Virus record (IMG/VR): IMGVR_UViG_3300042387_002461
Coordinates: 1-64,000 of that record
From: a virus
Reading direction: 5' to 3' (one strand)
Length of the DNA stretch: 64,000 nucleotides
A program made the position numbers and the translations under genes. Under the pieces are notes generated by a model. It worked only from the letters and a program-made list of their open reading frames with translations, had not been told where the DNA came from and searched no databases. Shown here one piece after another: positions 51,948 through 60,149 of the stretch (the first letter of the stretch is position 1; each line of letters opens with the position of its first letter).

Positions 51948-52604
51948 ATGAACAAAGATCAAAAATTACTCGAAGAAGCTTATAGTTCAGTTTGTGAAGG
52001 AGCAAGAGCTCCTTTTTATTCTAAGACTCCTCAAAAAGAACCTTTGTATTTTGGTAAATTGGAACACAAAGGCTACTGGCGGAATTATCTCGGATTGTTT
52101 CACCCCGAAATAACAGAAGATGGATCAGTTCGCATCAAAGGAGACTTTAGTTATTATGGAGGCAACTCTGAAGAAATTTCTGCAAATATGGATCGTTTGC
52201 CATATAATTTTGAATCAGTCGACGGAGACTTTTCGATAAGCAACTGTATCAATCTCGGATCTCTGGAAGGCTCTCCCAAGTTTGTTCCAGGTTCATTTGT
52301 TTGTGATGCTTGTGACTTGAAGACTCTCAAAGGTGCTCCAAGAAAAGTTGGCAAGTATTTTCAGTGCGATACTAATCAACTAACAAGCTTGGAAGGAGCT
52401 CCAGAGCATGTTGGAACAAATTTTTGGGCCAATGAAAATCCAATTACTTCTCTTAAAGGAGCTCCAGAATTCATTGGAGGGAAGTTTGCTTCTGATAAGT
52501 TTTCTCATCAAGATTATGAGAAGTTCAAGAGAGATCGCAGGGTTCAAAAGAAAGTTGAAAAAGAACTTGATAAAGATTTTGATATTGATTTGGAAGATTT
52601 TTAA
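51948..52604 (+). CDS. tag A LRR-repeat protein with C-terminal motif
   Basis: 218 aa from ATG 51948, 1 nt after the previous stop. Tag A (NKDQKLLEEAYSSVCEG), EPLYFGKLEHKGYW, about five LRR-like repeats (SLEGSPKFVPGSFVC, TLKGAPRKVGKYFQC, SLEGAPEHVGTNFW), end KKVEKELDKDFDIDLEDF. Confidence 0.88.
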   Translation: MNKDQKLLEEAYSSVCEGARAPFYSKTPQKEPLYFGKLEHKGYWRNYLGLFHPEITEDGSVRIKGDFSYYGGNSEEISANMDRLPYNFESVDGDFSISNCINLGSLEGSPKFVPGSFVCDACDLKTLKGAPRKVGKYFQCDTNQLTSLEGAPEHVGTNFWANENPITSLKGAPEFIGGKFASDKFSHQDYEKFKRDRRVQKKVEKELDKDFDIDLEDF

Positions 52605-52659
52605 GTCTTTTTTTGAGTCTTTTGACGAAAAAATTTGACGGGATTTGATAAGTAATTAA

Positions 52660-52738
52660 AGGAAACAAGAGTTAGAGCAGACGTTCCAAGGCGTCTCTCA
52701 ACCGTGAATAACAAAGCGGCTGTCCTCTTGCTTCTCAA
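52660..52738 (+). promoter_or_regulatory. hairpin leader ahead of an HNH gene
   Basis: L-box TGATAAGTAATT (52647-52658) then CAAGAG...CTCTTG outer arms and an inner AGACG/CGTCT stem, ending before TTAATTATG. Third case of a hairpin before an HNH gene in the window. Confidence 0.55.
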
Positions 52739-52746
52739 AATTAATT

Positions 52747-53478
52747 ATGAATAACAATTCCCAAAATCCAGAAAATCCTGAAAAGAAGCCTTTTGACAGA
52801 GCAGAGTATAACCGAAATTATCAAAAGGAATACAGAAAAAAGAACATTGAGAAGAAAAAAGCTTATGATAAACAGTACAAACAAGAGCACAGAGAAGAAA
52901 ATAAAGCTTATCAAAGAGAGCGTCAACAAAACAACCCTGAAAAGAACAGAGCTGCTAATAAGAAGTCCAGAGAGGCTCACCTAGAAGAAAGAAAAGCTTA
53001 TGACAAGCGGTACAAAGAAGAGCACAGAGAAGAAAATAAAGCTTACGGAAAGGTTTATCGAGAGGAGCACAAGGAAGAGGCTAGAGCGTACAGACAAGGA
53101 CGTGCTGAGGAGACAAGAGTTTATAATAGGGAATATGTAAGAGAGAAAAGAAAAACCGATCCGACATTTAGACTCATCGAAAATATGAGATCAAGAGTGA
53201 GCAGCGCTCTTAGGTGCAAAGACTCTACAAAGAATAAAACTACGATCGATTTGCTTGGCTGCACTCCCGAATTTCTTAAAAACTACTTAGAGTCTTTGTT
53301 CGCCGAAGGAATGACTTGGGACAATTACGGTAAGAAGGGTTGGCACGTTGATCACATAATCCCCTGTGCTAGTTTCGATTTGACTAAAGAAGAAGAGCAG
53401 AAAGAATGCTTTCACTATACAAACTTGCAACCCCTTTGGTGGTTAGACAATATTAAAAAAAGTGACAAGATTTTGTAA
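52747..53478 (+). CDS. HNH endonuclease with charged repeats
   Basis: 243 aa. N-terminal 130 residues are repeats of the form HREENKAYxRxYKEEH. HNH domain: GMTWDNYGKKGWHVDHIIPC and NLQPLWWLDNIKKSDK. Probable homing endonuclease, related to 25964 and 37466 in the HNH part but with a diverged repeat type. Confidence 0.85.
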   Translation: MNNNSQNPENPEKKPFDRAEYNRNYQKEYRKKNIEKKKAYDKQYKQEHREENKAYQRERQQNNPEKNRAANKKSREAHLEERKAYDKRYKEEHREENKAYGKVYREEHKEEARAYRQGRAEETRVYNREYVREKRKTDPTFRLIENMRSRVSSALRCKDSTKNKTTIDLLGCTPEFLKNYLESLFAEGMTWDNYGKKGWHVDHIIPCASFDLTKEEEQKECFHYTNLQPLWWLDNIKKSDKIL

Positions 53479-53522
53479 TCGATTAGCAAAAAAAGTCAAC
53501 AAAATAGATAAGTAATATTACT

Positions 53523-53633
53523 ATGAGCAATAGAGGCGAATGCAACCATAAAAGAGAGAAACGTAAGCCGAAACAAGCAGGTTCCAAATCTTCAAACAAG
53601 GGCGCGAATAAAAAGAAAAACAAGGGCAAATAG
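53523..53633 (+). CDS. 36-residue strongly basic peptide
   Basis: MSNRGECNHKREKRKPKQAG with 14 Lys/Arg. L-box GATAAGTAATATTACT before ATG. May bind nucleic acid. Short but well placed. Confidence 0.6.
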   Translation: MSNRGECNHKREKRKPKQAGSKSSNKGANKKKNKGK

Positions 53634-53683
53634 TCCTTTTCTTCAACAAAACCCTTTGGAGGCCCTTTAAAACGTTTTAATCC

Positions 53684-54019
53684 ATGATTTTAAAGCGCAT
53701 CAAAGACGCCATCCAAGGCAAAGCACCTTTGAAGACCAAAAGATCTTCAAAATGGCCTGCGGTTCGCAAGAATCATCTGGCTAAGCATCCTTGTTGTGCA
53801 GTCTGTGGAGGAACCGAAAAGGTGGAAGTGCATCACATAATTCCCTTTCATCAAGATCCTTCTCTAGAACTAGAGCCAACAAATCTGATAAGCCTTTGCG
53901 AATCAAAAAGCTTTGGAATTGTTTGTCATCTTTTGATAGGACACTTAGGAAATTACAGAAAAACCAATCCAGATGTCATCAAAGACGCAAAAGTTTGGAA
54001 CGAAAAATTGCAAAACTGA
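53684..54019 (+). CDS. HNH domain protein (small)
   Basis: 111 aa. KHPCCAVCGGTEKVEVHHIIPFH and NLISLCESKSFGIVCHLLIGHLGN: classical HNH with Cys pairs and VHHIIP. No repeat domain. In other phages such genes sit beside structural or packaging genes. Nuclease function inferred. Confidence 0.85.
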   Translation: MILKRIKDAIQGKAPLKTKRSSKWPAVRKNHLAKHPCCAVCGGTEKVEVHHIIPFHQDPSLELEPTNLISLCESKSFGIVCHLLIGHLGNYRKTNPDVIKDAKVWNEKLQN

Positions 54020-54040
54020 TTCTTTTCCTTAAATAACTTC

Positions 54041-54589
54041 ATGAAACAATTTGATTTGGTTTATGAACAAGCAATGGACTACTTGCGGGAGCAGGTAACA
54101 GTAATCGACAAATATTCTGATCTTGCTAATAATATTTTAAAGCTCGTTGGAGTTCTTCAGCAAAGAGATTATTTGGATGATGAACAAACTCCGGAAGAAA
54201 TTCGTGATGAAGTTATTCAAAGGTCTCCTCTAACTCTTCTCATCGGAACTGATAAAAAAGCTTATCTTCCTGAAACTGAACTAACATTCCTCGAAAGCGA
54301 CAATGTTGATGAATTCATTGTCAAGACTCAAATCATCGACAAAAAGAAATTTGCTAATATTCCAACAGAAAAAACCTTCGGAGAACTCAAACTTCCTTCT
54401 GAAGTAATTCCAGACATTCTTGATTATCTTGAACTTGTTAAAAAAGAATCTGTAGCAAATACTCAAGCAGTTGATGAAATGCCTGCAGAGGAAGGTGGCA
54501 ATGCTCAACCGGGCGGAGGTGAATCTGCTCTTCCTGGACTTGGTTCTGAAGAAGCTCCGCAAGTTCCTCCTGCTGTTCCTAATGTCTAA
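54041..54589 (+). CDS. tag B-like protein leading the tail operon
   Basis: 182 aa. Starts MKQFDLVYEQAMDYLREQ (tag B-like), helical core, acidic Pro/Gly-rich tail (PAEEGGNAQPGGGE). L-box CCTTAAATAACTTC before ATG. The stop is 2 nt before the tail-tube-like gene. Virion or assembly protein, precise role unknown. Confidence 0.8.
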   Translation: MKQFDLVYEQAMDYLREQVTVIDKYSDLANNILKLVGVLQQRDYLDDEQTPEEIRDEVIQRSPLTLLIGTDKKAYLPETELTFLESDNVDEFIVKTQIIDKKKFANIPTEKTFGELKLPSEVIPDILDYLELVKKESVANTQAVDEMPAEEGGNAQPGGGESALPGLGSEEAPQVPPAVPNV

Positions 54590-54591
54590 AT

Positions 54592-55359
54592 ATGGCTGAA
54601 ATCTTCGAGAATCGGATTCCCTACTTCTTTCAGATCCTCAATACTCCTGCAGGATCTCTTCCGAAAGGAGCCCAATGGGTTGCTGTATTCGAAGATCTTC
54701 CTAAAAGAATTTTGCCCGGAATTGCAAAAGCTTTGACATATGAAGGACATGAATGGAAGATTGCTAAAGCTGCTGAAATAGTTACAAACGACAATTACCA
54801 GAAGACGAGTGGTTGTGTGTTCTGTCAAGCAATTGGTTTGCCAAGAGATGGTATAACTACTATGCAAGAAGGAGGAAACATTAGAACAAATGGATTTCTA
54901 GGATCTCAAGTTGGTCAAACAAGAGTGCTTGAGCAAACGCTCAGAGCTACATTTCTTGACACTAATGTCAGCTTCGTAGACAACTTTTTAAGACCTTGGT
55001 CACTATCCACAGCTAATTTTGGATTAATTGCACGACCAGAAGGTTCTGTAGAAAATTATAGAACAAATGCTCACTTTTATAAACTTGGTAGCTATTCAAG
55101 CAGTCTTCCTCCAGTAGTAACTATGAAGGTTTCTTTTTATGGTCTTTGCTGTATTGATGTGACTGCTGAAGAATACACTTATCAAACAGCTAGTTCGCCA
55201 GTTCTTCGTGAATCGACATTTGTATACAACCATTATGCAATTGATACGGAAACTGGCAATATGTTTTTAAATCCTCCTTTGCCTGCTGGATCTCCAATTG
55301 TTACTCAGTCTGCACCTGCAGCTAGAGCAGGCATTCAATCAGTTCAAGCTATTGCATGA
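54592..55359 (+). CDS. T4 gp19/gp54-like tail tube-fold protein
   Basis: 255 aa. FENRIPYFFQILN, LRATFLDTNVSFVDNFLRPWSLSTANFGLIAR and FYGLCCIDVTAEEYTY follow the tail-tube fold proteins of T4-like phages (tube or tube-initiator type). Overlaps the next start by 4 bp. Which of the T4 homologues it is cannot be fixed without a profile search. Confidence 0.75.
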   Translation: MAEIFENRIPYFFQILNTPAGSLPKGAQWVAVFEDLPKRILPGIAKALTYEGHEWKIAKAAEIVTNDNYQKTSGCVFCQAIGLPRDGITTMQEGGNIRTNGFLGSQVGQTRVLEQTLRATFLDTNVSFVDNFLRPWSLSTANFGLIARPEGSVENYRTNAHFYKLGSYSSSLPPVVTMKVSFYGLCCIDVTAEEYTYQTASSPVLRESTFVYNHYAIDTETGNMFLNPPLPAGSPIVTQSAPAARAGIQSVQAIA

Positions 55360-56273
55360 AATTTATTTCAGATCTTTCAAGTCACAAGCTCGTCTGCTCT
55401 GAACTAACTGTAGCAGATTACAAACAAATTTTAAAATGTTCCTTTGGTGATGAACCAGATTTTGAACTATTTTCTGAAACAATTTGTGATGTTATCGGAA
55501 AGTTAACAAATAAGCCTGCAGAATTTGTTAAGAGTTTACCAATGAGCGATGTTCTTTGTATTCTAATTGATTTAAGACTGAAGTCAATGGGCGATGTAGT
55601 AACTGTTTCTGTAAAGAGTGAAGAGAAGCAAATGTCTCTTGATTTAAATCTGAGCACCATAAAAGAAGACATCAAACAATTCTATAAACCATTTTGTTGC
55701 TCAAAAATTACTCAAAAAGATTTGGAGATTGTCTTATCAGTTCCTTCAATCGAAATGCTCTCAACAAAGACAGATGACGAATATTTGTATTTTATTAAGA
55801 GTGTGCTGTTGAAGAAGAGCGCTTTTGAGATTTCTAATATTGAAGAAGCTTCTGCTTTATTTGAAAAAATTTCTGCAAAGGTTGCTTCGCAAATTATTTC
55901 TCACTGCAGACAGTTTATTGAAAGCGTCAAAGAATTAAACTTACTTGCTCGCTATGAAGGAATTGAGCAGAAGCTTGGATTTGTTCCGACAATTGAAAAC
56001 TTACTCTGGTTTGTAAAATTGTTGTTCAATGAACCGCTCGATGCTTTTTATGATAATATTTTTTATCTTTCAAAGCATGTTAATATGACTCCGCAATATA
56101 TTGAAAGTTGCACACCAGGTGAGTATATCTACTTTACGAAAAAGTTAGAAGCTTCGATTGCTGCTCAGAACCAAGGAAATGGACAGCAAACTGACTACCA
56201 GCAAAGTTCTGAAGGATTTCCAGAAGATTTGCAGGATGAATATGTTCCGGATGATGGTTATGTTGATTTGTGA
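55356..56273 (+). CDS. T4-type baseplate protein (gp26/gp51-like family)
   Basis: 305 aa. LTVADYKQILKCSFGDEPD and KLTNKPAEFVKSLPMSDVLCILIDLRLKSMGD match the T4 baseplate domain family in large phages. Gln-rich acidic tail. ATG/TGA overlaps on both sides. Hub assembly role by homology. Confidence 0.7.
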   Translation: MKFISDLSSHKLVCSELTVADYKQILKCSFGDEPDFELFSETICDVIGKLTNKPAEFVKSLPMSDVLCILIDLRLKSMGDVVTVSVKSEEKQMSLDLNLSTIKEDIKQFYKPFCCSKITQKDLEIVLSVPSIEMLSTKTDDEYLYFIKSVLLKKSAFEISNIEEASALFEKISAKVASQIISHCRQFIESVKELNLLARYEGIEQKLGFVPTIENLLWFVKLLFNEPLDAFYDNIFYLSKHVNMTPQYIESCTPGEYIYFTKKLEASIAAQNQGNGQQTDYQQSSEGFPEDLQDEYVPDDGYVDL

Positions 56274-56296
56274 AAGGATTTGCTTTAATTAGCACC

Positions 56297-57055
56297 ATGG
56301 AAAAGAACTTTAATGAACTACTTGCAGCACTTGCTGATACAGAAACATTTGAAATTGCTCTGACAGACGGAAAGACTTATAAATTTCGTCAACTAACAAC
56401 AAATCAACTCAAAGAACTTGTCAAGACCGTTGTTGATTCTCCTCTCACTCAATCAGTTTTCAATACAACTCTTTCAAAAATTATGAAAGAATCTCTGGTT
56501 GGTGAAGGATCCTTTAATGTGATTGATCGTTTGCTATTTGCAATCGAAACAAGAATTCAATCTCTTTCTCCTTCTGTAACTATTACTCAAGATGAAAAGA
56601 GCACAACAATTGATTTGATCGAAGTGCGCAACAAGCTCATTAAAGCAATTGCAGACAACTCTGCTCTGCTAGAAGACAAATCCTTTGAAACTTCCCAGCT
56701 CAAGCTAACATTCGGAGTTCCTTCTGTAAAGACTGAAACTCAACTGAACGAAGAGCTTTATAAAAATGTTGATATCAATGTGCAGACGCCTGAAGAGCTC
56801 CGAAAGATTCTTGGTGATGCATTTATCAATGAAATTGCAAAAGCAATCAAAACTATTGAAATTTCTGACAAAACAATGGATCTTTCTTCGGTTAACTTTA
56901 AAGCTCGCTTGAAGACTGTTGAGTCTCTTCCTGCTTCATCTATTCAAAAAGTTATCGAATATATTGAGCAGCACAAGAAAGCAATTGAAGATTGTCTGAT
57001 TGTTTCAGAAGGAGTTTCTGTACCGATTGATGGCTCTTTGTTCTCCCTTCGTTAA
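56297..57055 (+). CDS. T4-type baseplate protein (gp26-like)
   Basis: 252 aa from ATG 56297; a GTG at 56270 that overlaps the previous stop could add 9 residues. LTDGKTYKFRQLTTNQLKELVKTVVDSPLTQSVFN (in parts) is the typical start of this family. Tandem with the distantly related 55356-56273 gene. Confidence 0.75.
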   Translation: MEKNFNELLAALADTETFEIALTDGKTYKFRQLTTNQLKELVKTVVDSPLTQSVFNTTLSKIMKESLVGEGSFNVIDRLLFAIETRIQSLSPSVTITQDEKSTTIDLIEVRNKLIKAIADNSALLEDKSFETSQLKLTFGVPSVKTETQLNEELYKNVDINVQTPEELRKILGDAFINEIAKAIKTIEISDKTMDLSSVNFKARLKTVESLPASSIQKVIEYIEQHKKAIEDCLIVSEGVSVPIDGSLFSLR

Positions 57056-57079
57056 TTTTTGTGATAAGTAATTGGCAAG

Positions 57080-60000
57080 ATGGCCAATGGACAAAACATG
57101 ACAGCAGAAGAGTTTACAACCTCTGTTGCTGAAGCAATTGCTGCACAACTAAAAATTGATGCAAGTGCTCTTGTTACTCGTCTTGTTGATTCTTTGTCAA
57201 AGGGCCTGATAAAGGAATTTACAAAGAAAGGTCCGCTTCTTGCTGAAAAGTCAAAGCCTGCTGAAACTACTAAGCAAGCAGAAGCACCCAAAACAACAAA
57301 GCAAGAGGCTGCCAAACCTCAAAAGATAGAAATTGCTTTGCCGAAAATGCTGGAAACACAATTTAGCAAATTAGACGACATCAGTAAGTCTCTTAATAAG
57401 CTAATTGATAATACTGCTCCAGTTAAGAAAGAAGATAAATTTCCTGAAATTTTTAAAAGATTGGTTGATAAAAAGCCAGCAGACAACAAAACTGTAAATA
57501 CAGCCGAGTCTTCAGAAAAGTCTTCTTTTGGAGTTCTTGGCAATACGCTTCAAAAAATTTTAAATTCTTTCAAGTCTTCTTCACAGCCAATTCCTCCAGC
57601 AGATAACACTGCAAGCAAATCACCAAATTTATTGCAAAAGGTTCTTAACGACACGAGAAATCCTTTTGAAGGATCTTCTAAGATCATTAAAGATACTTTA
57701 GAAGGCTTTAGAAAAAGCCTAAAGAATCCTTTCGAAGGAATGAAGAATCCTTTTAAAGATATTGGAAATCCTTTTGAAGGATCTTCTAAGATCATTAAAG
57801 ATACTTTAGAAGGCTTTAGAAAGTCTCTCAAAAATCCTTTTAAAGATATTGGAAATCCTTTTGAAGGATCTTCTAGAATCGTTAAAGATACTTTAACGGC
57901 TTTTAAAAACTCTTTGAAAAGTCCTTTTGAAAAAGTTACTGTTAAAGATTCTGAAAAGCCTACAGAAAAGTCTACTGCAGGAGTTTTTGGAAATTCGTTT
58001 CAAAAATTTATAGAAGCTTTTAAATCTTCTTATAAAGGAACTCCAGAAGAGGTTAAGGTTGTTGATAAACCAATTGAAGGACTTGCTGTATCTGCTCCGG
58101 TCGAAAAAACAAACGAGAAGCCAGAACAGCCCGTTCCTCCAAAGTCTTTGCTAGAAGAAAAAGTAGAAGCAAAACCAGTAATCATTGCCGGCATAAGCGA
58201 AAGCGGTCTAAAAGATCTTTCTGAGCATCTTCCTTCTATTATTAGACAAGGCATGGAAGGACTATTTGATTTCTTGCAAGAAGATCCGAAGAAAAAGAAA
58301 GAAGGCAGAGGATTTGAGTTTCCTGGAATGGGAATTATTGGAGGCGCTCTTGGTGTTCTTTCAACAATTGGTGGATTGTTTACTCTTTTGTATGGCTTAC
58401 AAACAGAAGGTCCTTTCAAAGGTCTTGCAAAACTTGTTGGTAAAGGAATGTTAGCAATCGGAGATGCACTGACAAAGCCTTTGCAAAATTTTATTAAAAA
58501 CATTGGAGGAATGTTGATTGACATTCCAATCAGCATGATTAAGAGTGCTGGAGAAAACATTACAAAGCAATTTAAAACGTTTTCTGATTTTGTTTCAAAA
58601 ATTGGATCAAGCAAACTTATTGCTCCTTTAAAAGACTTTGCGAAGAACATTGCTGAAAAGCTAATTGCTGTTCCGCTTTCAATGTTTGATGCGTTCAAAT
58701 CTTCTATTGGTGATTTATTTGGAAAATTTGGTGGAGAAGCAGTTCAGACAGGCCTTGGTAAACTTGGAGGTTTTGCTGGAAAGTTTTTAGGAGGTCTTGC
58801 CAAGGTTCTTAAAAAAGTTCCGATTGTCGGAAGCTTGATAAGCATTGCTTTTGCTGTTAGCAGATTTAAATCCGGAGACTATGTTGGAGGAGGTCTGGAT
58901 ATTTTATCAGGAATAGCAGCAATGATTCCAGGAATTGGAACAGGAGTAGCTATTGCTATTGATGCTCTGAATGCTTTTCTTGATTTTAAAGCAGGAGGAA
59001 TTGGAGAAGGTAAAAAAGGAAAAGGTTCAATAATAATGGATTGGGTTGGTGGAATGGTTAAGTGGGTCGGACAAAAGCTTTATAAAGTTATTACTTTCCT
59101 TCCTATAGTTGGTCCTGCTTTGAAGTCTGTTGAAGCTCTTACTCAAGGAAAGTGGTTAGAGGCTTTAAAACAATTTGCATATGTTAATCCAGCATTTGAA
59201 TTTCTTGGAGCAATGTTAGGAGACGAAAGTGCAAGCACTACAACAAAAGCGGCTGCTGGAATTGCTGGAGGAGCAATGGAATGGATTGGAGGAATGAGTG
59301 CTTGGATTGGTGAAAAAATGCTTAACCTTCCAATTATCGGACCAGCTATTAAAGCAGTCCAGGCTCTTTTTGCTGGAGACTTTTCTGAAGCTCTGAAACA
59401 ATGGACTCGCATCAATCCAATGGTCGGAATGTTAGAATCATTCTTGCAAACCGATACTGGAAAAGATATTTCTAAAAAAGCATCTGGCGGACTTTCGAAA
59501 GCAATGGACTTTTTCTCGAGCATGAAAGATAATATTCTGAGCAAAGTTCTTGAATTTATTCCTGAAACTGTTTGGGGATATCCTTTAAGAGCAAAAGTTG
59601 CAGAACTTTTCGGAATTGGACCGAAGGCAAATATTCCTGAAAGTGCTCCAATAACAACCGGAGCTCCTTCTGAACCAACGCCTCCCGTTAAACAAGTTGG
59701 AGACGCAAAAGTAAAGCCTGACGGTGGTCTTGTAGTATCTTCTCCAACAGAAGGTTCTTTGTATCAATTGAGCAAAAATGATGGAATTGTTGCTGGACCA
59801 GTTACAGATGATCCTTCTGCTCCTAAATCTTCCTCAATTGCTTCAACAGCAGCAAACATTGGAAATTCTGACAAAATCTTAACAAAAATTGCAATTAATA
59901 CAGAAACTACAAATAAATCTATTGCTGGTCTTGCAAATGGCTTTAATGTTCTTGCCAAATCGCTTGAAAGACTTGGAGTATCCGTTGCAAATCAATCTCC

Positions 60001-60139
60001 AACAGTCATTAACAATGTTTCAGGAGGAAGCAAGGGAGGCTCTGCTAAAATAAGCTCTACACAAATTGCAAGTGCAGGCAATAGTGCAATTTCAAGTTTC
60101 CGGTCAGGAATCGAAGCTTCTAGATTTGTTCCAGCTTAA
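57080..60139 (+). CDS. tail tape measure protein
   Basis: 1019 aa. Ala/Lys-rich helical N-terminus, three near-identical repeats around NPFEGSSKIIKDTLEGF at about 190-290, hydrophobic stretches (about 410-440 and 570-650: GALGVLSTIGGLFTLLYGL, KVPIVGSLISIAFAVS), Gly/Ser-rich end. Length, hydrophobic segments and position between hub and tube-cap genes fit a tape measure that sets tail length. L-box TGATAAGTAATT lies before the ATG. Confidence 0.8.
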   Translation: MANGQNMTAEEFTTSVAEAIAAQLKIDASALVTRLVDSLSKGLIKEFTKKGPLLAEKSKPAETTKQAEAPKTTKQEAAKPQKIEIALPKMLETQFSKLDDISKSLNKLIDNTAPVKKEDKFPEIFKRLVDKKPADNKTVNTAESSEKSSFGVLGNTLQKILNSFKSSSQPIPPADNTASKSPNLLQKVLNDTRNPFEGSSKIIKDTLEGFRKSLKNPFEGMKNPFKDIGNPFEGSSKIIKDTLEGFRKSLKNPFKDIGNPFEGSSRIVKDTLTAFKNSLKSPFEKVTVKDSEKPTEKSTAGVFGNSFQKFIEAFKSSYKGTPEEVKVVDKPIEGLAVSAPVEKTNEKPEQPVPPKSLLEEKVEAKPVIIAGISESGLKDLSEHLPSIIRQGMEGLFDFLQEDPKKKKEGRGFEFPGMGIIGGALGVLSTIGGLFTLLYGLQTEGPFKGLAKLVGKGMLAIGDALTKPLQNFIKNIGGMLIDIPISMIKSAGENITKQFKTFSDFVSKIGSSKLIAPLKDFAKNIAEKLIAVPLSMFDAFKSSIGDLFGKFGGEAVQTGLGKLGGFAGKFLGGLAKVLKKVPIVGSLISIAFAVSRFKSGDYVGGGLDILSGIAAMIPGIGTGVAIAIDALNAFLDFKAGGIGEGKKGKGSIIMDWVGGMVKWVGQKLYKVITFLPIVGPALKSVEALTQGKWLEALKQFAYVNPAFEFLGAMLGDESASTTTKAAAGIAGGAMEWIGGMSAWIGEKMLNLPIIGPAIKAVQALFAGDFSEALKQWTRINPMVGMLESFLQTDTGKDISKKASGGLSKAMDFFSSMKDNILSKVLEFIPETVWGYPLRAKVAELFGIGPKANIPESAPITTGAPSEPTPPVKQVGDAKVKPDGGLVVSSPTEGSLYQLSKNDGIVAGPVTDDPSAPKSSSIASTAANIGNSDKILTKIAINTETTNKSIAGLANGFNVLAKSLERLGVSVANQSPTVINNVSGGSKGGSAKISSTQIASAGNSAISSFRSGIEASRFVPA

Positions 60140-60149
60140 TTACTAGATT

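Noticed and set aside
57650-57900. Possible assembly duplication in the tape measure gene
   Set aside because: The three repeats differ at several codons and keep the frame, as expected for real internal repeats of tape measure proteins.
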